The notes beneath the pieces are model-generated. The model was not told the origin of the DNA. It made no database searches and saw only the letters and a list, made by a program, of their open reading frames with translations. A stretch of 41,434 bases of DNA, from contig BFEA01000165.1 in assembly GCA_003427395.1 (NCBI GenBank), positions 1,699,151 to 1,740,584 on the forward strand, written 5' to 3'. Source of the DNA: Chara braunii. Its lineage: Eukaryota; Streptophyta; Charophyceae; Charales; Characeae. Of this stretch, positions 18,790 through 29,613 are shown piece by piece (the first letter of the stretch is position 1; every line of letters starts with the position of its first letter). A program made the translations under genes and the position numbers.

Positions 18790-19086
18790 AAGGAATGTAT
18801 ACTAAAGGCTGATAGATAGTGGATGTACTACATTGATTACATTCATAATTCGATTATGAAATTCGCCTATATTGTTGTATTTTCATGGCTATGTGCATGC
18901 GTGCTTCCCATTTTAGTGGAGAATCAGACCATGGATTGCTTCCTCAATACTGCGGTCATGCAACCATCCACACGCATGGTTCGACAAACGTGACTCGTTT
19001 TTTAATTCTCCTGTTTCCCCGCTCTGATTTCTTGTATTCTGTACGCCGTTGCTTGTATGCCCGTGCATTCCGTTGAAGTATAACTG

Positions 19087-19087
<1 letters not shown>
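18790..19087. other. Non-coding stretch
   Basis: No gene, repeat or RNA recognised. Confidence 0.35.

Positions 19088-19161
<74 letters not shown>
19088..19161 (+). repeat. T74 homopolymer
   Basis: Uninterrupted run of 74 T. Could be a retroposon tail on the minus strand or an expanded polypyrimidine tract; exact length is uncertain in any assembly. Confidence 0.95.
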
Positions 19162-19213
19162 CCGTCCTCTCTTGAGTTGTATTGTATTTTTGCATCTTGT
19201 CGACCTCTCTCAG

Positions 19214-19285
19214 GGCCAGGGGTACCTACTGCATTCATTTCTCGATTTCCCAAAGCGACTTGCGACGTTGTTGGAACGAGAAGTA
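19214..19285 (+). other. Candidate 72-nt exon
   Basis: The acceptor GACCTCTCTCAG precedes exactly 24 open codons beginning GQGYLLHSFLDFPKRLATLL and ending EREV, followed by AAGTA|GTAAGTG, a strong donor. Composition is protein-like. Phase 0 at both ends. No family recognised. Confidence 0.35.
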
Positions 19286-19299
19286 GTAAGTGTCGTGTA

Positions 19300-20130
19300 C
19301 AAGTAACATACGTTCCTCTGTGAATGACCGAAGTCTCTCCTCTTCTGTGTTTTGTTCTGTGTTTTGTGCCGTCTTCTCTGGAATGTGTTTTGATGTTACC
19401 TTTTTTTACTATGTGGTCTGTGCATTGTTCGTAAACTACATCCTGGCCTCCTCTGTGTTGTCAGGTTTTAAGCAATGGTATGTGCTCTACTGTACAGCCA
19501 GTGGGCCGGTATGGCACACAGGTGTGCGGACAGTATCTCTCTCCACATACCTTGAGGGTAGACTGACGCATTGACCGCAGTGTCTTGTGGTGGCATGCAC
19601 TGGAAAGGATCATAAGCAATGCAGCGAGACCTTTAAAGGAGGGGTCTGACTACCCAGTAACAGAGGTTTCAAGGTACAAAGATTTGGGCTTAAGGGCTAC
19701 GAAAATTATATTGCCTTTGTTTTCCTGACCCTTTCGACTTGTGTTTGTATTTTGAAAGCCGATTTCCTCTCCATGGTGTCCTCTGTGTTGTGATTGAGTT
19801 CATCCATCTGTGCTGTGGTACGACTCTTATGGTGTCCTTTGTGTTGTGTCATGAAAATTATATGTGCTTGCATCCAGTGTGTGCGCGGTGCCGGAGCGTG
19901 TTTGTTGCACTACGTGCTCTCTGCTCTTCTGCTCTGCATTTGGTACTGTGTTTGTTGTGATTCCTGTTGTTCTCTGTTCTGGTCTATGTGTCGCGCACCC
20001 GTGTTATATGTCGTATTTGTCCTCTGCATAAAGCAGGACGTATCAGGAAGTTGCTTCCACCTCTTCTTCATTCTGGTTGACCTTTCGCTGTTGGATTTGC
20101 TTTGTTCCTTTCCTTTTGTTGTTTTTGCAG
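19300..20130. other. T/G-rich intron-like stretch
   Basis: Rich in TGTGTTGT words on the plus strand. No gene supported. A hydrophobic frame at 19794-20414 is probably a product of this bias except for the segment at 20131-20225. Confidence 0.35.
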
Positions 20131-20225
20131 GGTGGTCCTATGCCGCGAGTTCAGTTGTGTTGCGCACCATTTCTCGAAATCCTAGAATGCGCCGTGCTGT
20201 GACTTCCATGCCATTTCAGCAATTG
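20131..20225 (+). other. Candidate 95-nt exon
   Basis: A long pyrimidine tract ending GTTTTTGCAG (to 20130) precedes 95 bases that are open in one frame (WSYAASSVVLRTISRNPRMR, then RAVTSMPFQQL). CAATTG|GTAAGTGT, a strong donor, follows. The entry phase does not join directly to the exon at 19214, so an intervening exon would be needed if both are real. Confidence 0.35.
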
Positions 20226-20332
20226 GTAAGTGTGAATGTTCTTCCATTCCAATTCATTTCCTTTCAGTGTTCTTTTTATTCTTTTCGTTTCTTTTGTCGA
20301 TCGCTTGGCGCTTCCTCTTTGTCCGATCTTCC

Positions 20333-20575
20333 GACTTGGGATTTCGGACTCCGAAGAGGGTATTGGGATTGGTACTGGGACTGCGACTTCGAAATTGAAG
20401 ACAGATCGGGCTAGATGATCTGGGATTCAAATTGGAACCGTGACTGGGATTGGATCCTAAATGTGGGATTGGGTCATTGGACGGGGATTGACAATCCACA
20501 CTCTTGAATTGGGAGACGGGACAAGGCCTCTACACCGGGACGCAGACTGAGGACTGAGACTTGGAACCCATCTAA
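20333..20575 (+). repeat. Phased (TGGGAY)n block 7
   Basis: Long block with GGGATTGG, TACTGGGACTGCGACTT and GGGATTGGATCC words at 6-7 nt spacing. Confidence 0.6.
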
Positions 20576-20789
20576 ATACATTCCCGAATCAAACAGTTGT
20601 TTGACTTTCGTCTTTCTTTTGTCATTTTTTCGTGCTGGCATGTGTGTAAAAGCTTCAGACTATTTTCTGTGCGTGTCGTTTGTGCTGCTTGTGGTGTATA
20701 TCCCGCACTGTTGTGTGTCGTTTCTGTTGTATGTGCTGTTTGTCTTGTGTAGTCAATATCATCTCTCAACCTCCTTCAAGAAATGTGGC

Positions 20790-20945
20790 ACTCAGACCTA
20801 TGACATGGGTATGAAACTCGGGTATGGAACTTGGGTATGGGACTTGGGACTGCGTCTTGAGTCTACAACTTGGGTCTAGGACTTTGAACTCAGATTCCAG
20901 CATGGGACTGAGACCGGGATTAGGGATGGTGGTATGGAGATGGAA
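20790..20945 (+). repeat. Phased (TGGGAY)n block 8
   Basis: CTCGGGTATGGAACTTGGG followed by TATGGGACTTGGGACTGCG; regular 6-nt phasing in the middle. Confidence 0.6.
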
Positions 20946-21193
20946 ACCAACAAGGTAGCTTCATCAACTAAGGATCCTGTCAACTGCTGGTTTAACAGTC
21001 ATATGAATTAGTTTACTGTATGCACGTGGGTTGTTTGTTTTTCTTTTCGCAAGTGAATCGTCTTCCACTGTTAGACGAGAGAGGATGTGGGTTGAGGGGG
21101 GGGGAAGGGGGGGGGAGATGGACAAACTCCACAACCGACAGTGGAGACTATGAGGAGCGTCACCGACGAGGTAAGAAGGCGAGCAGAATGGGT

Positions 21194-21523
21194 GAGATAA
21201 AGGCATGGGATGATGACACGGTGGATTGATCGCAAGGATTGGAGGGAGGAGGGAGTGTTTGGGAAGCCGCGACTAGCCGACAACGGGGTGGAACAAGCAG
21301 GTGGCGAGGGGGGACATGGATAACTATACGGAGGATTGAGGAGAAGAGTAGAAGAGGGGAGATAAAGGCAAGGAATAACGACACGACACGGAGGACTAGC
21401 AGCAGGAAGGAACGTTCGCGAGGCCGCGGCTGGCCGAGAGCGGGGTAGAGCAACGCTGCCCACGACGTGGCGAGGACTGACGATTGCAGAGCCCGGTTAG
21501 GCGATCGACGAGTGCGAGTGTGC
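21194..21523 (+). repeat. LINE 5' region with monomers of about 165 bp
   Basis: A segment beginning GAGATAAAGGCA occurs at 21194 and 21359 (offset 165), each followed by GACACG..GGA, AGCCGCGaCTaGCCGA/GGCCGCGgCTgGCCGA and GCGGGGTaGA. The second copy is less complete. This looks like promoter-bearing 5' UTR monomers of LINEs, by position only. Confidence 0.5.
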
Positions 21524-21667
21524 GTAACGGATAGGGGAAAGGGGACCTTGCGAGGCAGAAAACAGAGAAGAACGGGACAGGGTATCGACGAGAGGGAGTC
21601 GCCAAGAGATTAGCGACCATGCAGCGCTGCAATCACAACGGAGGGGGGGGGGGCAGAGTGAAATCTG

Positions 21668-24600
21668 ATGAAGGCGGTCCGGAAAGCGGCGTTGACAGGA
21701 ACGTTTATGCCAGGGGGGACAGCGGGGCAGAGCATGGAGGGGGGCGAGATTAGTTTGAGAGTGAATCAGGAGATGGCGAGAGTGTACGTCACGTACTTGC
21801 GCGTGCATGCAGTGATTCGATTTGAGGGTCCGCTGAGACAATTCTCATCGGAACTGAAGGTAGATCTCGTCGGCCAGTGGGAGGGCACATGGCCACAACT
21901 GGCGAGAGGACGATTCAAGGGGAGGATGACTGCGGAGGGGCCCGCAACGATCCTCTATTGGGCACCATCGGCAATGTTGAGAACGTGGTTGGTGGAAACT
22001 CGTAAGGAAGAGAAGGTCAACATCAATGACCAAAAGCATGTGGCTACATTTGCACCATGAAAAACGTTGGTGGAGCTCGAGTGGGAGAGACTGATGGAGC
22101 GCAAGCGCCACCCGTGGGTGAAGTTTATTCATCCTTTGCCGATAGTACGAACCTTCTTGAGAGAGACAACCGCTCACCTTTTCGGCGAAGTGATCAACAA
22201 CGAGGGGGACATAACAATGGATGCCCTAGGGAGGGAGGAAATAACATTCCACCTACGTCCACCTCTTAGAAGGATAGGTTTCGACCGGTTGGTGATCGAC
22301 CTAGGGATATATGGTCGTCATCCGGTCCGACATATCACTGGCGAGATACCCTGGTGCACGGCATGCAGACGACATGGCCACCTGGCAGGAAACATGGGCT
22401 GCCTCACGAGACAAGAGACAAGTAGAGAACTCAACAATAGAGAGAGGAGGCTGCAAGTAGACCCGACAAGACCGAGGAATGAGAGAGAAGAGATAGAAGG
22501 ATGGATCAGATTCGAGCAGCAACATGATTACGTGATCAGTGCAGAGCTCCCGGTCGAGGGTAGCTTAGTCGATGTGGAGGGAGTGTCGACAGGACACTTC
22601 CTCCCCTCAGTGAGAATACAGCAACTATCCGATCAGGGCAATGGGAGTGGCCCCGCAGAGAATCGGACGGAAGGGAAGAGCGAAGGAAGACAGGTGGGGG
22701 AGGTGCAGCAGAGGGCTTTGGGTCATGACAAAGCACAGTAAAAGGGGGAGGATGAAGAGGAGAGGCAGGGGCGGCGGAGGACGCCAGAGAGTGCGTAGAG
22801 GGAGAAGGGGAACGCAAGGGTAGCGGGGAGACGGAATGAAAGCCGACAGCAACGGCAGGGAAAGAGGGAGGAAAGGGGGGAGAATGAGGGAGGCCGACCT
22901 TAGCGACAGCAGACGAGAGAGGTGGAGATGGGGAAGAATGAGGAGGGAGGAGAGGAAGGGGAGACCCCACGGGGAACAACAGAGGGTGAGCAGGGGGACG
23001 TGGAGATGATCGATCGGGAGGAAAGGGGTGAAATCTGCCCCGCAGAAGGGAGGGGGGAACAAAGAAGACCATCGAGATTGGAACAACTGGAAAGGGAGCA
23101 GCGGGCTGTCTTGGGAAGTAAGGAGGAAGGGAGGTGTCAGGAAGGGCTGGAAGGGGGGGGGGGAAGGTCAGAGGAAGGGAAATTTGGGCCCCGAGGCGGC
23201 TAGGAAACAAAGAAAGAGGTGCCGAAGGGAGAGAGAGCGGAGCGAGAGGGGCCGCAGCAGAGAGGGGGAGGAGGAGAGGAGGGGATAAGACATGAGAAAG
23301 GGGAGAAGACGGGGGAAAGCAACAGGAGGGAGGTAAGTAGGTGGGGAGAGGAGGAGGGAACAGAGAAAGGGCGACATGAAGAAGGGAGAGAGGCGGATAA
23401 ACAGGGGCAGTCACCACGGGAAACCCTATTGATTGGAGGGATGAAACCAAGACCACAGGGAATAAAAAGACCAAGACGGAGACGAAAGAGCAGACAACGA
23501 GAGGGGAAGGTGGGGAAGGGGAGAAAAGGGAAACAAGTGGTGATGTCCTCCTCCGAACACAGCCCGTCCTCGAAGAGCTGCAGAGAAGAGACGGAGAAGG
23601 GAGTGTTGCCATTACCCACGGAGGGGGAGCTGCAGGAGATTTTTGGGGAGAACCGATCGATCTTAGGCGTACCTGGGAGACGAGGAACCAGGGAGAGGGA
23701 TCTCGCCAGGGGGACAAAACGGGGAGATTTGAGGGAGAGGAGTCAACCGAACTACAAAAAATGGAGGAAAAGAGGGGGGGAGCGGAACAGTGGAGGATGC
23801 AGCGACTATAGCAGCGAAGCCCACTGAGACAAATGAAAGATCGTTGGTATACCTGAAGGAAGACCCGAGGGGGGGGACAGTGGGGATGGAACAGGAAGCA
23901 GCGGGGGGATCGGGAAGGGAACCGGGTCAGGAGGGAACAGCCGAGTCGAAGAAGTGGGGGAGGGGCCGAGAAGAGATGTCAGGAGCGAGATGGGCTGCTG
24001 GGGAGGAGGGGGGTGGCGAGAGGAATAGACCGGCGGGCACACACAATGACACCCCAACAGGGGTGATGGACCAAGAGGTACGAAGAGGGGGAAGGGCCGC
24101 TGGGGAGGAGGGGGAAGGCGAGAGGGACGGGTAGGCGGGCCCACACAAAGGCATCCCGGTAGGGCAGATGGATCATTCGGGGGGGCCAATAGCGTTGGAA
24201 AGCCCGGGACGAGGAGCGCAGGAAAGGCCGCTCCTCACGGAAGGAAGAGTCACACTCGCCTCCCCGGATCCGGCACACAGAGCGCCCGAGGAAGGAACGG
24301 AGGAAGAGCCAGAGGGCAGAATGGAGGGGCGCAATAGAGACCATCGGGAGACATGTTGCACACAAATGCGCACGAGAATGGTGCTCCTGGACGAGGCTTT
24401 TAGTGATATGCGCCAGGCGGGTCGGCTTCGCGTTTTGCCCTTCGTCTTCAAACGTGGGATGGGCAACCTACAGATATTGGTCACAACACAAGAGGCGGAT
24501 GAAGGGGAGGTGCGATTTGCAATGGCCAGGTTTGAGGACCATCCATCACAGCAATGGGCAGTCACGGCGGGGAAAAACTGGGTGGGGGAGAACTATGAGG

Positions 24601-24896
24601 TGGGACCAGTGGAATGATTGTCGGCAATCCGGTTGGTGGAGAAGGTGGATGACGGGAAACTCATGGGATTGTATGTGTTTCTGCTGAGAGCGGAACTCTG
24701 CCTGGAAGCGACGATATCGTCTCTGAAGTCGTTATTTGAGTGGCAGGACTTCGCCCAACTTTTGGGACCGACGATGGCCGCAACATCCAGCTACGTGACC
24801 CAGGAGACCGTGGACACACATGTCCTGAGGGGAGTAAATAAACATCTGCCCGAAGACAAGAAGTTCACAGGACACGGATTTTGGGTAGAAGGATAA
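21668..24896 (+). pseudogene. LINE ORF1, gag-like protein with CCHC zinc knuckle (broken)
   Basis: Probable RNA-binding partner of the ORF2 protein. Frame 2 runs from 21668 to 22741 with one TGA at 22058-22060. The N-terminal 200 residues are followed by a knuckle at 22355-22402: C-x2-C-x4-H-x6-C (CTACRRHGHLAGNMGC), two residues longer at the end than the usual C-x2-C-x4-H-x4-C. The region before it (FDRLVIDLGIYGRHPVRHIT) fits the segment that precedes knuckles in plant LINE ORF1 proteins. Then comes a very purine-rich linker (about 22740-24160), Glu/Gly/Arg-rich and with several stops. It includes a 34-residue duplication at 23994 and 24096. Frame 3 then encodes a less biased domain (24330-24896), interrupted by TGA at 24615-24617, that I do not recognise. 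The reading changes from frame 2 to frame 3 near 23800. Decayed; the whole would be about 1,000 residues, long for an ORF1. Confidence 0.65.
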
Positions 24897-25245
24897 GAAT
24901 GGCCATGTGCGAGATTAGGGATGCGGCGAAGAGAGCGATCACCAACAGCCTCACAGAGGGATGCAGGCTCAACGGGGGGCCGGCAACATTCAAATCAAGT
25001 AAGCCAGCAGCGACACCCGAACAGGACCTCGAGAAGATCCAGAGTGTTGGTTAGTGTGACATCCGCGGGGGGGTCGGCGCGAAGAAATGGAGGAGCAAGG
25101 GGGAGAGGTCGTGGGTGAGGGGGGAGGGGACGAGGATAGCCGGAGCAAGGGTTGTGGGCTCTCTGGGAAAAGAGAGTTGGGGGGGGGTGGGGGGAAAATC
25201 ACCGTCGTACCAGTAAGAGCTAGATAGCGAGAGGGTAGGGTAGAT
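24897..25245 (+). other. ORF1-ORF2 junction of the LINE
   Basis: G-rich; one frame (24921-25118) is Ser/Arg-rich and may be a frameshifted tail of ORF1. No independent gene. Confidence 0.4.
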
Positions 25246-26227
25246 ATGGTAGTGGAAAAGGCGTTCAGGGTGGCTTCGATGAACGTCAGAGGATTGGGGG
25301 AGAGATCAATTAGATGGAAGACTAGATACCTTAGACAAATTGTGGATAGGGAAAAAATACATGTATTATGTATACAGGAAACGAAGCTCAAAGAAGAGCG
25401 GGTGCGAGGGAGGGGAAAATTGAAGTCGGGACAAGGGTTTCAAGTATGGGCGCCGACAGTGGGTGCGATGGGGGGGGTGGCCATAGTGATGACCAAATTC
25501 TTTCGAGGGCGGGGTGATTGCCTACTTTCTGGACACACAAGGACGATGGGCATGGGTTTGGATGGAGGTGGAGGGGGAAAGACTGCTGGTGTCAACGATG
25601 TACGCCCCGCAGGAGACGACACAGAAAAAATGGTTCTGGAGGGATCTCCCAACGAACGTCCCGGACACGCTGAATACAATGATGATGGGGGACTTCAACA
25701 CCGTGCTACAGTCGGGACTGGACTTCCCTCAGGCGGGACCACCGAGGCCGGATGCGGAAGCGCTGCGGTTGATGATGGCCGAGATGGCAATGGAGGACGC
25801 ATTCCGGAAAACTTGGCCGGAGGAAAAAAGGTTCACATGGTTAGGTTCGGGACCGGGACGAAGAAGCAGGTTGGATATGGCATGGGTGCAGTGGGACCTG
25901 CTGCACAAATTGATGGACCTGCTGCACAAATTGCTCCGAGTGGTGGCACTGCCAGTGGCCATATCAGACGACAAGTTGCTGCTCACCGAATATTTGTTGC
26001 CGGTACTTGTGGAGACACGGGCACAGCCGCCAACGGTGCCCCACTGGATGTTTCGAGATCCGCTACACATACGGCTAGCAAAACAACACTGGGAGTATTG
26101 GGCAGGGTTGCACACAGATGAAGTGTCGGCGACACAACACTTTCAACAAGGGCTGTTGGAATTAAGGCGAGTGATGCTAGCGAGGGCAAAAGCCACAAGG
26201 CAGGCACGTCTGCGGACAGGGAAATAA
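25246..26227 (+). pseudogene. LINE ORF2 endonuclease domain (frameshifted, His to Asp)
   Basis: Apurinic-endonuclease-like (EEP) domain that would nick target DNA for target-primed reverse transcription. Starts at ATG 25246 with FRVASMNVRGLG (catalytic Asn), QETKL with Glu at 25378, then GGVAI. The frame changes from 1 to 2 near 25510. The domain continues with TMYAP, MGDFNTV (Asp at 25691) and GSGPGRRSRLD. The final SDH motif reads SDDK: the catalytic His is replaced by Asp at 25970-25972, explained by one base change. A 21-base in-frame tandem duplication (DLLHKLM then DLLHKLL) lies at 25895-25936, just before that motif. The domain would be inactive as it stands. Confidence 0.8.
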
Positions 26228-26790
26228 TATATTAGCAAGATGGAAGAATGGGGACAGAGGGGAGGGAAAGGAAGACTGGTGGGCACAGTGGACGATGGTC
26301 AAAGAGCAGTGGGCAGAGTAGGAGCGACAGGACGCAGAGAGATAGGACCTATTAACTAAGACCAAGTGGGCAAGACTTAAGGAGAGAATGACGGCAGCAT
26401 TCTTCAGACAAGGGAGAGACAAGAGAGGATCGGGCTTGATCAAGGTGTTGCGGCACCCCTTCCGGGAGGACGAGCTAGAGGCGGAGTCCACACAGGAGCT
26501 GCTCCGCTATGTGCAGGAATTCTACATGGATTTGTATACGAAAATAGAGCAAGAGGGGGAGAGAGAACAGAGGGAGACAGATTGCGAACGGATTTGGGAC
26601 CAATGTTGGACAACCCTCACTCAGAGCCAGCGCCAGCAACTGGAAGAAGAGATATCGATCTCTGAGATCGAGAGAGCATTGACAGACCTACCAAGAAACT
26701 AAGCGGCGGGGCCGGATAGCGTGCGAATGGATATCTGTACACTACGACTGTGGATCAAAATTATTGGCTCAGGAACCGGAGGTAGCTTTG
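26228..26790 (+). pseudogene. LINE ORF2 linker and first RT motif (truncated)
   Basis: Frame 3 carries the usual endonuclease-RT linker (KTKWARLKERMTAAFFRQGR, then LLRYVQEFYMDLYTK). It is followed by ISEIERALTDLPRN-stop-AAGPDSVRMD, which matches the LINE pattern ALxxLPxxKAPGPDG with the Lys codon changed to TAA at 26700-26702. In-frame stops (TAG, TAG) also occur between 26230 and 26350. The core RT motifs (including YxDD) are absent; the sequence changes character after about 26790. Confidence 0.75.
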
Positions 26791-26821
26791 CTATTCACGA
26801 ATATGCACATTACATTCATAA

Positions 26822-27155
26822 CTAGGACTCGGGATTCAAACTGGGATTTGGGACTTTGCACTTCGAGTTGGATGTTCAACCTTCGCTATAGGATGTGGAC
26901 CAGGACTCGGGACTGGGAGTCGAAGCTGGAATTAGGGGCCCTTCCGCAGTGGAATTGGAGTTGGAAGTACAACCTTTGAATTGGGGGGGACCTTCGCACT
27001 GGAATTGGAGGTCGAAGTTCCACCTTGGATGTAGGATCTTAACGGGGACTCAAGACTGGGATTGGGAATTGGCATCTAGGATTCCAAATTGAGACATGGA
27101 ACTGGAATTCGAATTCAAGACTGGGGATTGGAACTGGGAGTGACCAACGGGACTG
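26822..27155 (+). repeat. Phased (TGGGAY)n block 9
   Basis: The longest block, including GGACTGGGAGTCGAAG and repeats of GGAATTGGAGtTsGAAGT at about 26950 and 27000. It begins where the LINE ends. Confidence 0.65.
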
Positions 27156-27392
27156 CATACTGGAGCAGGTTTGTTCAAACCGGAATCCCATGCGTCCCGT
27201 GCTTCCCTTCAAGTTAACCTCCACTCCCTTGCCAAGCACAAACGCTCACTCATTCTTTAAGGCTTCGCCAGACACTGCTGCTGGTCCTGCAGAGCCACAA
27301 CCAACTGCTGGAACCAACGCGCAGTCTGCATGTGCGGTTGTTTGTGTGTGGGGTATTTTGTGACTTTTTGATTTTTTTCAAATTACTGTTCA

Positions 27393-27615
27393 GTGAATCG
27401 AAGTATAGAGGAAGGTTTGCAAATAGTCTTTGTTTGGGATGGTATATTCCCACGCAAACATCCATTCCGAGACTTGTGAACGATGAAGTGTGTCTCACTA
27501 TCATTCGACGAAGGCTAGAGGAAGGTTGTCTAAGTCAAAGGTGGACTGCTTTCGTGGATTGCATGTGTGTTACAAGTTGGAGGGTTCAGGGTTTCGGTTT
27601 TGGTCTGTCGCAGTG
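27393..27615 (+). other. Candidate terminal exon or gene fragment
   Basis: A strong pyrimidine tract ending TACTGTTCAG (to 27392) precedes a frame of about 74 codons with good protein composition (RFANSLCLGWYIPTQTS, then RLVNDEVCLTIIRRRLEEG) ending at TGA 27613-27615. A second frame from about 27540 to 27690 is also protein-like (GSGFRFWSVAVNVDG, then WYPRYGFESDVRCLL), so a frameshift or alternative exon is possible. Family unknown. Confidence 0.3.
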
Positions 27616-28257
27616 AACGTTGATGGTACAGTCTGTTGGGTTTGGTATCCTAGGTATGGGTTTGAGAGTGATGTCCGGTGTTTATTGTAAACATAAATGA
27701 TCATGTTTTACACTTCTGTTATTGGTTTTGTAGGCATGGGGCTGGGTCTTCAGAAGTTGAGGTCGTTTTAAGTGATGATTGGGCAGATCTGTGCTGAAAC
27801 TCTCATGCTTTGTGCTCTTTGCTGACATGTCCTTTGTGCTCTGCGGTTCCACCCTATTTCAGGTGTAGTGAGTTTGTGGTTTTTACTCGGATGCTCGTCA
27901 GCATTGTGCTAATGTCATTTCGTTTGTTTGCTTTGTATTTGCGTTGCTCAGCGATGTTCCTCAAGGCTAGGGTAGTGCCATTCATTTTTGGATTTGCCGA
28001 AGGTGCTTGCGCAGCGGTCAAAGCGGAATTATTGCCTCATGTGTTGCATTCCCCGTGGACTTGTTACACTCCCTATGAACTTGTTCCAGTTTTAGGGGCC
28101 ACAACGTCACGGATCATAGTTTTTGCACATCATATCTGCCCTATCCCTCATTCCAGAAGTAGTAAGTGTCGTCCATCAACTACTTACACCGGCTTCATCC
28201 AAAGCATCAAAGCGCATAGTGGTCCACTGCATGTGTGTTGTCAACCGAAAGTGGTGT

Positions 28258-28850
28258 TTCGTTGTCTCAAGTGGTTTGCACAACGTTCTTTGTCATGTGT
28301 GCAATACTCTGCAGTTTCTAGTCATGTGCAATCAAGGTTACGCTCTGTACTGTAAGGTCTGCGGCTTGTCTTCTCATGACAGTTGTGTGGTGCTCTGTGC
28401 AAGTGCTTTCAATGCTCGTGCTGCGTTGGATAATGTTCGACATTAACCAACTGATGTGAATTCAGAAAAACTGATGTTTTTGCATTCGCATGTGCTCAAT
28501 ACGAGTCTACACAAGTTTGCTTCTGCAACACATGTTGTTATGTCTGCCGAAAGCGGTGCTTCGTTGTCTCAAGTAGTTTGCACAACATCCTTTGTCATGT
28601 GTGCAATAGTCTACACTTTCTACTCATGTGCAATCAAGGTTATGCTCTGTACTGTAAGCTCTGCGGCTTGTCTTCTCATGACAGTTGTGTGGTGCTCTGT
28701 GCAAGTGCTTCCAATGCTTGTGCTGCGTTGGATAGTGTTCGACATGAACCAACTGATGTGAATTCAGAAAAGTTGGTGTTTTTGCATTCGTCTGTGCTCA
28801 ATACGAGTTTGCACAAGTTTGTTTCTGCCGCAAGACATCAGTCCCCCCAG
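28258..28850 (+). repeat. Direct duplication of about 302 bp
   Basis: Copy 1 starts at TTCGTTGTCTCAAG 28258 and copy 2 at 28560, with about 95 per cent identity by eye. In each copy one frame encodes YCK.CGLSSHDSCVVLC (C-x2-C-x4-H-x2-C-x3-C) inside a longer open stretch (copy 1 at 28123-28446, copy 2 at 28578-28859). The copies are in different frames because 302 is not a multiple of 3. Confidence 0.85.
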
Positions 28851-28859
28851 CCCCCCTGA

Positions 28860-29613
28860 ATTTGTTGTGCGATGTGATATGTGTTGTACTGTGTACAGTC
28901 GTGTATGCTCTGTTGTCCTCTGTTGTCTTAGTTGTTCCGGTTGTCATTTCTTGACAGTTATGATGTGCTTTGCGCGGTGTGCTGCCGGGTGTAAACAAAG
29001 GTGTGAGCAAAATGTTGTATACGAGTGTTTTGCACTTGCGACTGACAATTTTCTGCTCGGTGAATGAGGAAAGGTCACTCGCATGTCTTTCACTTCATGC
29101 TTTTTTTGTTCGTCGTGTCTTTTCCTGTTCTGATTCGTATCCATATTTTCATATCACAAACGTCCTTCGTCTTCCCAAACTGTCCGTTATTAATTAGTTC
29201 ATTACTTGTTTTAGAAGAAAAAAGCGGTGTCATTATATAGGGGAGGGCGGACCTCGGTGCACAGGACGACGAGAAGGGAGGAGGACGACGATCTATGATT
29301 AAAACTTAGAACCCATCAATTCCTTCGTTTGTTCTTATGCCTCTTTGCTTCGACCTGTGGGTGGCTGATTGAGTGTTTGTGGTTTGATATGTCTCTCCTT
29401 TTGTTGGTTGTGCAACTCTTTATAAGTCGTGATTTTCACGAAATGATGAGGCTCTTTCTGCCCTTTCATTCAAATTGAAGTGCCTTGTAACCCATAAGGC
29501 AAGCGGTCTATCGCAGTTCAACCCGTTCAAAGATGTGCTCCTCTCTCTCTCTCTCTCTTTTCCCATTCATTATTTATGGGATCCGTTTTTGCCTCTTTTC
29601 ACAATTTTCTTTC
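28860..29613. other. Non-coding stretch
   Basis: T-rich; a (CT)n run of about 18 bases lies at about 29542-29560. No gene is supported. Confidence 0.35.

Larger units (their letters stand above)
21060..26790 (+). mobile_element. Decayed LINE (non-LTR retrotransposon), 3' part missing
   Basis: The order fits a plant-type LINE: G-rich 5' region with tandem monomers, a gag-like ORF1 with a CCHC knuckle, then an ORF2 with endonuclease and the beginning of a reverse transcriptase. ORF1 and ORF2 both carry stops and frameshifts. The element breaks off just after the first RT motif, and (TGGGAY)n sequence takes over from about 26820. No polyA tail, RNase H or zinc finger is present. Boundaries are approximate; no target duplication was found. 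Confidence 0.75.

Noticed and set aside
22536-23717. Minus-strand ORF of 393 aa, Pro/Ser/Leu-rich
   Set aside because: It is the complement of the purine-rich LINE ORF1 linker; the amino-acid bias follows from the G/A-rich DNA and it overlaps better-supported plus-strand coding sequence.
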